NCBI GenBank assembly: GCA_964450725.1
Contig: CAYVGO010000009.1
Coordinates: forward strand, 1 to 54,857
Direction: 5' to 3'
Length of the DNA: 54,857 nucleotides
From: CAYVGO01 sp964450725
Lineage (GTDB): Bacteria > Bacteroidota > Bacteroidia > Bacteroidales > UBA932
This document shows, in pieces, positions 9,286-18,900 of this stretch. A program made the position numbers and the translations under genes. Every line of letters begins with the position of its first letter. The first letter of the stretch is position 1. Under the pieces are notes generated by a model, which saw only the letters and a list, made by a program, of their open reading frames with translations, was not told where the DNA came from and did no database searches.

Positions 9286-9312
9286 GTAGAGACTTGGCTA
9301 CAACATCTCTAC
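9286..9312. repeat. Short hairpin repeat (GTAGAGA...TCTCTAC)
   Basis: GTAGAGA at 9286-9292 pairs with TCTCTAC at 9306-9312, with inner TTG/CAA pairing. A related word, TCTCTAC, occurs at 8830. It has the form of a dispersed intergenic palindromic repeat. There is no U-tract, so it is not a typical terminator. Confidence 0.45.
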
Positions 9313-9574
9313 GTTTAGTGGCACAAATTGATGTAATTTAGAAAAGCAGATAAAACAAATGGTAAAACTTTTTATATTGCGTGAGTAATCTTTGTGTTTA
9401 GAATGTAGAATTGAAGTGAAAGAGTGAACTGTCATCCAGATAGTATAAATCAGTATATGTATCAATGAAGGATTTCTGTAATGGCTGTTTTTCGATTGAA
9501 AAATAGACGTTAGAAATCCAAAATATGACCGGATAAAAATAGGGATAAGAGATTAAAATATGAAAACATATCAT

Positions 9575-9582
9575 TACTTTTG
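9575..9582 (+). promoter_or_regulatory. -7 promoter element for leuD
   Basis: TACTTTTG matches TAnnTTTG and lies 21 bp upstream of the leuD ATG. A -33 element is not obvious. Confidence 0.55.
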
Positions 9583-9603
9583 CAGAGATAATCATTTTAT
9601 GTC

Positions 9604-10197
9604 ATGGAGAAATTCACAACACTTACCTCAACTTTCTTACCTCTATCTGTTGCAGATATTGATACAGACCAAATTATCCCTGCCAGATTTTTAAAAACCA
9701 CCACCAAAGATGGGTTAGGACAAAACCTTTTTAGAGATTGGCGGTATAATGCAGAGAATCTGCCGATAGTCGATTCTTTATTTCATCACCCCCATTATAG
9801 TGCTGCCAAAATTTTGGTTGCAGGACGTAATTTCGGCTGCGGAAGTAGTCGGGAGCATGCGGCTTGGGCATTGACAGGATATGGATTCAGGGTAGTAATC
9901 AGTAGTTTTTTTGCTGACATCTTTAAGAGTAATGCACTCAACAACGGATTGTTACCCATACAGGTTTCGGAAGATTTTTTATCTGCCATCTTTTCTGTTG
10001 TCAACCATCAACAACCGTCGGCATTGACTATTGACTTGGAACAACAAACGGTAAAAATAGACAAAACCGGTGCTGTAGAAAAGTTTACCATTAACAGTTA
10101 CAAAAAAACATGTTTACTCAACGGTTATGATGATATTGATTACTTGTTGTCCATCAAAGATGAGATTATACAGTACGAAAAAAGTGTAGCATATTAA
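9604..10197 (+). CDS. leuD: 3-isopropylmalate dehydratase small subunit
   Basis: Small subunit of isopropylmalate isomerase, which converts 2- to 3-isopropylmalate in leucine synthesis together with the Fe-S subunit LeuC. The swivel-domain signatures are clear: DIDTDQIIPARFLK near residue 20, and GRNFGCGSSREHAAWAL near residue 77. Length (197 aa) is typical. leuB follows after 85 bp. leuC and leuA are not in the window, although in many Bacteroidota leuC directly precedes leuD. Here the upstream kilobase holds repeats instead. Confidence 0.96.
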   Translation: MEKFTTLTSTFLPLSVADIDTDQIIPARFLKTTTKDGLGQNLFRDWRYNAENLPIVDSLFHHPHYSAAKILVAGRNFGCGSSREHAAWALTGYGFRVVISSFFADIFKSNALNNGLLPIQVSEDFLSAIFSVVNHQQPSALTIDLEQQTVKIDKTGAVEKFTINSYKKTCLLNGYDDIDYLLSIKDEIIQYEKSVAY

Positions 10198-10282
10198 GTA
10201 TAGATATAATGAAACACCCATGTCTAAGATTTAGACACACAAGGAAATGATTGTATATCAATAGCTTACAAAATATAAACAG

Positions 10283-11335
10283 ATGAAAAGAATTGCAGTT
10301 TTACCCGGTGACGGTATTGGTAAAGAGGTTACAGCCCAAGCCGTGAAAATATTACAACATCTCTCAAAAAAATATAACCTTGACGTTCAGATTGACTACG
10401 GTTTAATCGGAGCATCGGCAATTGATGCTACCGGAAATCCTTTACCCGATGAAACCATTGCATTATGTAAAAGCTCTGATGCTGTTTTACTCGGAGCCGT
10501 AGGAGACCCTAAATTTGACAATGACCCCCATGCAAAAGTAAGACCGGAACAAGGATTACTGAAAATAAGAAAAGTGTTGGGACTATATGCCAATATCCGC
10601 CCAATACAATCCATCCCTTTATTATATGAAGCATCTCCTCTAAAAACTCATTTAATCAAAGATGTTGATTTTGTGGTGTTCAGAGAGTTGACCGGAGGAA
10701 TTTATTTCGGAGAAAAAGGCAGAATGGATGATGTAAAAAAATCATACGACCTTTGCCTGTATTCAGAAGAAGAGATAGAACGTATTACTCACAAGGCTTT
10801 TCAGGCTGCACACCATCGTAAAAAGCATTTGACGTTGGTGGATAAAGCCAATGTCTTAGAAACTTCAAGATTGTGGAGAGATGTTGTCGGAAGGTTAGCC
10901 AAAGAGTATCCTGATGTAGTATTAGACTTTATGTTTGTTGACAATGCTGCAATGAAACTCATTCAGCAGCCATCATTTTTTGATGTTCTTTTGACCGAAA
11001 ATATGTTTGGAGATATTTTGACAGACGAAGCATCGGTCATCACAGGTTCTATCGGTATGCTACCTTCTGCCTCTGTTGGAGATCAATATGCTCTCTTTGA
11101 ACCTATCCATGGCTCTTTTCCGCAAGGTGCCGGTAAAAACATTGCGAATCCTAACGCGACCATACTTTCATTGGCTTTATTGTTAGAACACATCGGATTT
11201 GATACCATCGCCAAAGAAGTCAATGCGGCTGTGATGAAAAGTTTGGCTGACGAAGTAGTAACACCCGATATTGCTCCGAACTCAAAATACGGAACTCAGG
11301 AAGTGGGAGACTATATTGTCAAATTGTTACATTGA
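10283..11335 (+). CDS. leuB: 3-isopropylmalate dehydrogenase
   Basis: Oxidises and decarboxylates 3-isopropylmalate to 2-oxoisocaproate with NAD+, the step after LeuCD in leucine synthesis; cytoplasmic homodimer. Full length at 350 aa. Visible signatures are VLPGDGIGKEV at the N-terminus, LLGAVGDPKFD, the FRELTGGIYFGE substrate loop, and the metal/cofactor segment ENMFGDILTDEASVITGSIG with GMLPSAS. The C-terminus ends GTQEVGDYIVKLLH. Its stop codon is immediately followed by, or overlaps, the rsmD start, so the two are probably cotranscribed. Confidence 0.97.
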   Translation: MKRIAVLPGDGIGKEVTAQAVKILQHLSKKYNLDVQIDYGLIGASAIDATGNPLPDETIALCKSSDAVLLGAVGDPKFDNDPHAKVRPEQGLLKIRKVLGLYANIRPIQSIPLLYEASPLKTHLIKDVDFVVFRELTGGIYFGEKGRMDDVKKSYDLCLYSEEEIERITHKAFQAAHHRKKHLTLVDKANVLETSRLWRDVVGRLAKEYPDVVLDFMFVDNAAMKLIQQPSFFDVLLTENMFGDILTDEASVITGSIGMLPSASVGDQYALFEPIHGSFPQGAGKNIANPNATILSLALLLEHIGFDTIAKEVNAAVMKSLADEVVTPDIAPNSKYGTQEVGDYIVKLLH

Positions 11336-11337
11336 TT

Positions 11338-11880
11338 GTGAGAATTATCGGCGGATATTTAGGAGGTAGAACTTTTACGGTTGCCAAAGGCGCACAACTA
11401 CGTCCTACCACCGATTACGCAAAACAGGCACTATTCAATATTTTAGAGAATAAAATAGACTGGGAGCAACAAATTGTTTTAGACTTATTTGCCGGTAGCG
11501 GGGGCATAAGTTATGAATTTGCTTCACGCAATGTTCAACACATTGATTGCATAGAACTGAATCATAAAAATATTATCAATATAAAACAGAACCTACAGGC
11601 TTTAAACATTAAACAGGTTAATGTTTTGGAATATGATGTGTTTAAGTTTTTACGCAATGACCATTTCAATCAATCCTACTCACTAATTTTTGCCGACCCG
11701 CCTTATGAATTAAAGGGTGTAGAAGATTTACCCGGCTTGATTTGTGGACATCCGGTTATTTTAAGTCCGCAAGGGTTGTTGATATTGGAGCACTCCGTAA
11801 AACATGATTTTTCCAAAGTACCCGGTTTTATTCAACAACGTAAATATGGGGCAGTTGTTTTTTCATTCTTTCAAAAATAG
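11338..11880 (+). CDS. rsmD: 16S rRNA (guanine(966)-N(2))-methyltransferase RsmD
   Basis: SAM-dependent methyltransferase that modifies G966 of 16S rRNA during 30S assembly. Motif I reads DLFAGSGGISYEFASR and the catalytic motif IV reads DPPYEL. The family nearly always begins MRIIGG. A GTG at 11338 gives exactly that spacing (V/M-RIIGGYLGGRTF) and is preferred over the TTG at 11332, which overlaps the leuB stop. About 180 aa, as usual. Its 3' end overlaps the start of the next gene by about 35 bp, so this is a compact operon. Confidence 0.93.
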   Translation: MRIIGGYLGGRTFTVAKGAQLRPTTDYAKQALFNILENKIDWEQQIVLDLFAGSGGISYEFASRNVQHIDCIELNHKNIINIKQNLQALNIKQVNVLEYDVFKFLRNDHFNQSYSLIFADPPYELKGVEDLPGLICGHPVILSPQGLLILEHSVKHDFSKVPGFIQQRKYGAVVFSFFQK

Positions 11881-12646
11881 TATCTTCTATTGTCTTTGTG
11901 GTTTGGTGCTGTGTGGTTGCTTACCAACATCATATACAACGCCCGAATTGCCGCTACTTTCTGTAATACCCAATGAAAACCACAGAATAACCATTGCCGA
12001 AATAAAGTCGTTATACACTAACAATCCCTCCCTAATTCAGGATGATTTATACTGCTGTGCTACGGTTGCAAGTAATGATGTTGCCGGAAATTTTTACAAA
12101 GAACTTTATCTGCAAGATTCTACCGGTGGACTTTTAATGAAGGTCGAACTTTCTAAAGTATCAGAAAAGTTTGGAGAAGGACGTACGGTGATCATCAAAT
12201 TACACAACTTGGCTTTTTCCGTTGAAAACAACATGCCCGTCTTGGGTAAGTTAAACGGTTCTAAAGTAACCTCTTTACCCGAAAATTCCATAGACAGTTT
12301 TATTTATAAAACCGATTCTTTCCAAGAGATTCTTCCTGCAAAAATTGAAACTGAAGTATTGCCATCCGCTAATTTATTAGGAACATTGGTTGCTATTGAA
12401 GGGGTGTATTTTAAAGAGGGTGGTGATAAAATCAGTGAAATCACCGTAAAAAACAATCAAAACTTTACGGTAGAGTTTATCAATTCCCCCATCACCCTGA
12501 GAGTTTCTCCTTATTGTAAGTTTATAGAACGACGTTTACCTGAAATTACTCAGCGTTGTACAGTTAAAGGAGTTCTATCAAGATATAACAACCTATGGAG
12601 TTTGATTATTAGCGATTTCCAAGACATTGTGATGATTGATGAATAA
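11846..12646 (+). CDS. DUF5689-type lipoprotein
   Basis: Predicted outer-membrane or periplasmic lipoprotein. The ATG at 11846 gives MGQLFFHSFKNSIFYCLCGL, then a lipobox VLCGC that places the acylated Cys near residue 24. An upstream in-frame ATG at 11804 adds a tail without signal character. The mature part carries the DUF5689 pattern: IAEIKSLY, then ASNDVAGNFYKELYLQDSTGGLL and GEGRTVIIKL, an OB-like fold common in Bacteroidota. The start overlaps rsmD, and the stop overlaps the start of the Omp85-like gene by 11 nt. Function unknown; the coupling suggests a partner of the barrel protein. Confidence 0.78.
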   Translation: MGQLFFHSFKNSIFYCLCGLVLCGCLPTSYTTPELPLLSVIPNENHRITIAEIKSLYTNNPSLIQDDLYCCATVASNDVAGNFYKELYLQDSTGGLLMKVELSKVSEKFGEGRTVIIKLHNLAFSVENNMPVLGKLNGSKVTSLPENSIDSFIYKTDSFQEILPAKIETEVLPSANLLGTLVAIEGVYFKEGGDKISEITVKNNQNFTVEFINSPITLRVSPYCKFIERRLPEITQRCTVKGVLSRYNNLWSLIISDFQDIVMIDE

Positions 12647-14231
12647 TCTGATGATACGTATATGCTTATTCATTCTATCTGTAACCCTGACAACGTTCTT
12701 GTATGGTGAAGATACTATTATTCATTCTAAAAATTATCGCAAATTCGAGAAATACATTCAACAACAAGAAGGTATGGCTTCCATTGATACTGTCTTGGTA
12801 CAAAAAGATTCGTTGTTGATTCAATACCACGTTAGCCAACCTACATTTTTCACCATACAATCAACGGTACCTCCATCTTTTTCTACCTCCATCTTTGACC
12901 CCAAAATCATTGATACTTGTAAAAAATATACTTACCGACAGTTACAAACAATAACACAATCCATTATTGGTAAAGCTGAAAATCAAGGCTATCCTTTTGC
13001 TAAAGTCCATTGGGTTACTGATACGGTGATTGTAACCCATCTTCAAACCCTGTTTCGGGTTACTTTATCTGTCGATATAGGACATCGTATAACTATGGAT
13101 ACCGTGATACAGCAGGAAAATATTGTATTGCGAAATTACATTGTCAGACAACAGTTGAAGATAAAAAAAGGAACACTCTATGAAGAGAAAAAAATACGAA
13201 AGATAGACAACTATTTCTCGCAACTTCCCTACGTTAAAATCATTCGACCGCTTGAAGTTGAATTTCTGCAATATAAGGCTACGCCCTATCTCTATTTACA
13301 GAAAAAAAACAATAACAAGGTCAATGTGTTACTTTCATTTTCTCAAAATGACAAAGGAAAATTTTTACTGCAAGGAGAAGGAAACTTAGAACTGTCGAAT
13401 GTCTTTAAAGGTGGAGAATCTCTTCGACTCAATTACACCTATTTTGAAAATAAACAACAACATTTTTTCGGAAACATAGCCCTTCCCTATCTGCTGTTTG
13501 GCATAGCGGGAACTTCCGTAAACCTGAGTATTACTAAAAGAGATACACTCTACTTCAACTTAACTACAGATTGGTCACTATATTATACATTTGACTTTTT
13601 GGGCAGAGCCGGTGTTTTTTATCGATACGAAAAAAATAATGACATTGCCAAGAAAACCAATACCTCAACCAATCTCTATGGAATTTCTCTGACATGGAAT
13701 GAGCAGGAACGGTTGTTGTTTTTAAACAAAGATTATGCCCTTAAAATCGTGTTGGGAACCGGAACAAGACAAGAGTTAGAAACTCAACAAAAATATCAGC
13801 AATTGATGGCCGAGATACAGACAGGAGTTGTAATCCCTGTCTACAATAGCATTCAGTGTTTGCTTCGAGCTGAAGGTAAATTTAAGTATATTATTAACAA
13901 TCCTCTTCCGCTTTCTGAGGGAGAATTACATTATATTGGCGGCATCCATTCCATCAGAGGTTTTAGCGAGCAGTCTTTACCGGCACAAAGTTATGGCATG
14001 GCAAGCATAGAGCCGTTTTGGCAAGTGAATCTTTTGAAACTGTCAATGTTTTATGACTTTGCTTATACCTACCACTCACAACATCAATTTTTTCATGGTT
14101 ATGGAATCGGCGGTCGTTTATTGATGAAAAATAATGAACTAACACTTTACTTAGCATTAGGTTCACCTGTAACATCACCTCCGGTTTTCAGTACCATAAA
14201 ACTTCATATAGGATATAATTTTATTTTTTAA
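12636..14231 (+). CDS. Omp85/BamA-TamA family outer-membrane protein
   Basis: A 531-residue outer-membrane protein of the Omp85 superfamily. It has a signal peptide (LFILSVTLTTFLYG), a short periplasmic region with POTRA-like segments (about residues 75-210), then a beta-barrel. The barrel carries the conserved lid-loop motif SIRGFSEQ (the VRGF/Y motif) near residue 440 and ends with an aromatic strand, GYNFIF. It is shorter than BamA (about 800 aa or more), so it is probably a TamA-like or specialised translocon with one or two POTRA domains. The start lies inside the end of the DUF5689 lipoprotein gene. Confidence 0.82.
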   Translation: MMNNLMIRICLFILSVTLTTFLYGEDTIIHSKNYRKFEKYIQQQEGMASIDTVLVQKDSLLIQYHVSQPTFFTIQSTVPPSFSTSIFDPKIIDTCKKYTYRQLQTITQSIIGKAENQGYPFAKVHWVTDTVIVTHLQTLFRVTLSVDIGHRITMDTVIQQENIVLRNYIVRQQLKIKKGTLYEEKKIRKIDNYFSQLPYVKIIRPLEVEFLQYKATPYLYLQKKNNNKVNVLLSFSQNDKGKFLLQGEGNLELSNVFKGGESLRLNYTYFENKQQHFFGNIALPYLLFGIAGTSVNLSITKRDTLYFNLTTDWSLYYTFDFLGRAGVFYRYEKNNDIAKKTNTSTNLYGISLTWNEQERLLFLNKDYALKIVLGTGTRQELETQQKYQQLMAEIQTGVVIPVYNSIQCLLRAEGKFKYIINNPLPLSEGELHYIGGIHSIRGFSEQSLPAQSYGMASIEPFWQVNLLKLSMFYDFAYTYHSQHQFFHGYGIGGRLLMKNNELTLYLALGSPVTSPPVFSTIKLHIGYNFIF

Positions 14232-14300
14232 GAGCGAGAAACTTATTATCTCCAATGTCGAAAAATTATATTCAACATTTCAAAGGTTCTACTTTAAACA

Positions 14301-14328
14301 AAAAATCCTGAACATTGTCAGGATTTTT
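14301..14328. terminator. Bidirectional rho-independent terminator
   Basis: A perfect 11-bp stem (AAAAATCCTGA / TCAGGATTTTT) with loop ACATTG lies between the convergent Omp85-like gene and nhaD. A-run and T-run flanks serve both strands. Confidence 0.85.
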
Positions 14329-14377
14329 GGATGTAAGAGGCAATCTCTATTATTACATTGTTGTAATTCTACAAAAA

Positions 14378-15847
14378 TTAATAGGCTACAAATTTAATCA
14401 ACAAATAAACCAGAAAATAAATTGGCAATAGAATAACTAAGGAATATTTCACGATGTATCCGAAGAAACTTGGCATTTTTACTTTTGGTTCGCAAATGGC
14501 TTTTACCATAAAATTAGGACCATTACCAATATAAGTCATAGCTCCAAAAAATACTGCTGCCACAGAAACTGCAATAATATATTTTGCTGTATCTGCATGG
14601 TGTGCAAAATCGTTGACAGCAACTTTATCATCAATACTAACTCCATATTTTGCCATTGATGCAGTTAAGTAATTCAGATAAGTCGGTGCATTATCTAAAA
14701 ATCCTGAGAGTGTTCCCGTAGCCCAATAAATAAGGTCAACGGTTAATTTATCTCCTAAACTTTTAGCAAAAGCCGCAACATTTGCCAATGCGGGTATCAT
14801 GGCTGCAAAAATTCCTGCAAATAAAAAGGCGACTTCTTTGATAGGCCCAAAGGTAAAATTATTAAGTTGTAACGCTTTTTTATCGGCTAACTTATAGGCT
14901 AAAAACATGACCGAGAATTGTATAATTTCACGAACCCCGATAGGAATGTGCCATTTGGCATATAAATCGGGAACCCAACTCATTTGTCCGGGATCTATAA
15001 ATACGGCAACTAAGATAATGAGCAAAAATATAACATTGCGTAATCCCGTGAACGTGATTTTTCCGGTATATTCATTGGTATCATTAACAATATTACGTCT
15101 ATCATAGAAATAAAATACTCCTAAAATAAGTAGAATCGCAAATAGCCAAATGTACCATACATGCTGTACTACCCACATAAATGAAATTCCTTTCAAAAAT
15201 CCGAGAAACAATGGCGGATCTCCAATCGGAGTTAATCCTCCACCGACATTACTGACCGTAAAGATAAAGAAAATAACATGATAGGGCTTTAGTCTGTTTT
15301 TATTGATATTCAAAAACGGACGTATCAAAAGCATTGATGCTCCTGTTGTTCCAATAATGTTGGCTAAAACGCTACCAATCAATAAAAATATGGTGTTGAC
15401 CATAGGAGTCGATTTTTTATCGACTTGAATAGCAATACCTCCGGAAGCTACAAACAAAGAGCCTAACAGGGCTATAAATGAAATATACTCTTGGGTGGTA
15501 TGAATAACACTGGTGGTATCTTTGAGTACAAAAATATAATAGAGTACAACCAATGCACCCAAACCAAGCGAAATCACAGGATAATATTTTTCCCAAAAAT
15601 GGTGAAAAAACAATGGCCCAATGGCAATGAGTATAAGAATGGTAAGAAATGGAATCACTAAAAACAACGGTGGTGTTGGATGTTGTGCGTGAGATTCCTC
15701 TGTGGATATAGCATCTGTTGTATTGGTTGACTCCTGTACAACTGTAGTCTGTTCTAAAGTTTGGGTTTCTTGAACAGTCGCCATAGAATAATTAACCGTA
15801 CACACAGACAGTACGGCAAAAAACAATAAATACCTTAAAGTTGTCAT
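14378..15847 (-). CDS. nhaD: NhaD-type sodium:proton antiporter
   Basis: Inner-membrane Na+/H+ antiporter of the ArsB/NhaD (ion transporter) superfamily, 489 aa, exporting Na+ in exchange for H+. The N-terminus has a cleavable-looking signal (LLFFAVLSVCTVNYSMA) and a Thr/Glu-rich linker, followed by about 12 membrane helices. Family landmarks include NVGGGLTPIGDPPLFLGFLKG in the first half and SGFLDNAPTYLNY in the second half, the paired ion-pathway segments. It is monocistronic from the promoter at 15886 and ends at a shared terminator. It fits an organism that uses a sodium gradient. Confidence 0.93.
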   Translation of the reverse strand: MTTLRYLLFFAVLSVCTVNYSMATVQETQTLEQTTVVQESTNTTDAISTEESHAQHPTPPLFLVIPFLTILILIAIGPLFFHHFWEKYYPVISLGLGALVVLYYIFVLKDTTSVIHTTQEYISFIALLGSLFVASGGIAIQVDKKSTPMVNTIFLLIGSVLANIIGTTGASMLLIRPFLNINKNRLKPYHVIFFIFTVSNVGGGLTPIGDPPLFLGFLKGISFMWVVQHVWYIWLFAILLILGVFYFYDRRNIVNDTNEYTGKITFTGLRNVIFLLIILVAVFIDPGQMSWVPDLYAKWHIPIGVREIIQFSVMFLAYKLADKKALQLNNFTFGPIKEVAFLFAGIFAAMIPALANVAAFAKSLGDKLTVDLIYWATGTLSGFLDNAPTYLNYLTASMAKYGVSIDDKVAVNDFAHHADTAKYIIAVSVAAVFFGAMTYIGNGPNFMVKAICEPKVKMPSFFGYIVKYSLVILLPIYFLVYLLIKFVAY

Positions 15848-15885
15848 GGTTTTATAATTAATAAATGAAAGAATTAAGAAGCGTG

Positions 15886-15893
15886 CAAAAGTA
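15886..15893 (-). promoter_or_regulatory. -7 promoter element for nhaD
   Basis: CAAAAGTA on the plus strand reads TACTTTTG on the minus strand, 39 bp upstream of the nhaD ATG. Confidence 0.6.
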
Positions 15894-15911
15894 CTATTTT
15901 AATTTGACATA

Positions 15912-18900
15912 CTACCCAATATGATAAGTTATCTGATGTTTTTGACAGAAGTCAAACAAATCATTGTCTAATTCTACTTTTTTATTTTGAGAAAACAAGG
16001 ATAGAGTATTATTTTCGGCATCCGTAATTTTAAAGTATAATTTTATTGTGCCTTGATGTTCATTGCATAATCCATCCAATTGCATCACCAAACTCTCCGA
16101 TATATTTCCCAGCGGTAAAGAAAATGTGAGTTTTTTAATTTTATTTTTGTGATATTCCGGTAATAAATCTATGGATTGTATTTTCATTTCCAATTCGGGT
16201 GTGTGACTGTCTTTTCTTCCCCAAGGTTTTTCTTGTACAATTCCTTTGATTACTACTAATAATCCGTTTTTAAGGTAGTTGCTTGCTTGTATATAATCTT
16301 TTCCAAAAAGTAAAAACTCTATACTTGATTTGTAATCTTCAATATGAAATCTTCCATAAGGATTGCCGGTTTTGGTAAACAGATGTTGTACGCTTCCCAT
16401 TACTCCGGCAATAGTAAATTGTCTATTTTTGGGATTTGCTAAGTCTTTTAAATCTTCGGTAGTATGGGTAATACAATGGTTAATGATTATTCTATATTCA
16501 TCTAAAGGATGTGATGAGAGATACATTCCTACCAATTCTTTTTCTTTATGCAGCATTTCAATTTTGTTCCATTCTTCCACTGTTGGTGGAATGGGTTTTT
16601 GTAACATTTCATGGGTTACGGTTTCTCCAAAAATAGATTTTTGAATTTGTGGAGTTTTTGGATTAAACAACTGCGCATACTTTACTAATCCGTCAACAAA
16701 TGTAGGTCCGTCTTCTACTGGGCTATATAAATAGGCAACCCGTGGTATTTTAAAGTCATCAAAAGCTCCGCATAATGCTAAAGATTCTATCGTTCTGCGA
16801 TTCAATCCCAGCGGACTCATACGTTCAACAAAGTTATAAAGGTCTGTAAATAGTCCGTTTTTATCTCTTTCTGTTACAATCATATCTACAATAGATTCTC
16901 CAACTCCTTTAATGGCACTCATTCCAAAACGTATGTCTCCCTCTTTATTGGCACTAAAAGTTCTGTAAGATTCGTTGACATTAGGACTTAATATATTGAT
17001 GCCCATTCTGCGACACTCTTCCATATATTTAGACAAGTCTTCTACATTGGTGCTGTTATAAGTTAATAGCGTTGCCATGTATTCGGCTGGATAATTAGCC
17101 TTTAGCCATGCGGTTTGATAAGCAACATAAGAATAACAAGTAGAGTGAGATTTATTAAAAGCATACTTGGCAAACTCTGTCCAATCTTCCCAAATTTTCT
17201 CTACCACTTTCACATTATGTCCGTTTTTCATACAGCCAGCCAAAAACTTCTCTTTGAGCGGCGGTAATTTCTCCACTAACTTTTTTCCCATAACCTTTCG
17301 TAACTCATCACTCTCTCCGGGCGTAAAACCTGCCAATTCTCTTGACAATAACATGACCTGCTCTTGATAAATTGTAATACCATAAGTATCTTTAAGGTAT
17401 TTCTCCATCACCGGAATATCATAAGTTACGGGTTTACGTCCGTGCTTTCTTTCTATAAAATCAGGAATATATGACATGGGACCGGGACGATATAAGGCAT
17501 TCATCGCTATCAAATCTTCAAAACGCTCAGGCTTTAAAACTCTCAGGTGTTTTTGCATTCCGTCAGATTCAAACTGGAATGTACCCATGGTATCACCTTC
17601 TCCGTAAAGATGATAGGTTTTAGGGTCATCAAAGGGTATTTTGTTAATATCAACCTCTATACCTTTATTCAATTTTATATTTTCAAGTGCCATTTTTATG
17701 ATGGACAAGTTTTTTAATCCCAAAAAGTCCATTTTCAACATTCCCGCAGATTCAATCAATGAACTTTCATATTGAGCAATCAAAATATTTTCTTCTTTTC
17801 TATCCGTACTTATCGGAATATGATTCATCAAACTGTTTTTACCGATAATCACTCCACAAGCGTGAATCCCATGTCCTCTTACCGTACCTTCTAACTTTTG
17901 TGCATACTTGATAGTTTCCGATATTACTTTATCATCCGAAGCCACTGCATTTTTCATCTCAAACACATTATGAATGGCCGAATCAATGGTAACAGGCTCT
18001 CCACTTGGAATTTCATCAATAAACTTTGCTAACCTATTACTTTCGGGAATGGGTAAGTTATGTACTCGTGCCACATCTTTAAGAGCGAGTTTTGCTGCCA
18101 TCGTTCCAAAGGTTACAATGCGGGCCACCCGGTCTTGTCCATATTTTTGAGCCACATATTGTAAAACTTTATCACGTCCTTCAACATCAAAATCAATATC
18201 AATATCGGGCATTGAAATACGGTCAGGATTTAAAAAACGTTCAAACAGTAAATCGTAAGCCAAAGGGTCAACGTCGGTAATTTTTAAACAATAGGCTACA
18301 ACAGAACCTGCCGCAGAGCCTCGACCCGGCCCCACAAAAATACCATTCTGGCGAGCATAGCCGATAAAATCTTGAACAATGAGAAAGTAACCGGGAAATC
18401 CCATATTATTGATTGTGTTTAATTCAAAATCAATCCGTTCTTTAATTGCTTCCGTAATTGTTTTATAACGTTCTTTTGCACCTTCATAGGTCAAATGAAT
18501 TAAATATTCACTGTCTTCCTTGAATGGCTCCGGTAAAGGAAATTCAGGCATAATGGCGCCTTCTGTAATTGCATAATGCTCTACTTTATCGGCAATTTCC
18601 ATGGTTGTTTGTAAAACTTCGGGAATATCTGCAAAGATTTCTGCCATTTGAGTTTGTGTCTTCAAAAACTCTTGTTTGGTATATAGCATTCTTCCCGCAT
18701 CTGCCATTGTTTTCCCGGTGTTAATACATAACAATCGCTCTTGTGCATCGGCATCCTCTTCATTCAAAAAATGGACATCATTGGTGGCTATAACTTTTAT
18801 AGATAATTCTCTTCCGATATCTAATATTATGGGATTTATTTTTTTCTGTATCTCAAAAACCTCATGATTGGCATCTGCCCTATTGGTTTCCAATCGTTGA

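Noticed and set aside
9398..9595. 65-codon minus-strand ORF before leuD
   Set aside because: Aromatic-rich composition of AT-rich noncoding DNA; it covers the leuD promoter region.
12105..12291. Antisense ORFs in the leuB-Omp85 operon
   Set aside because: Shadows of well-supported genes on the plus strand.
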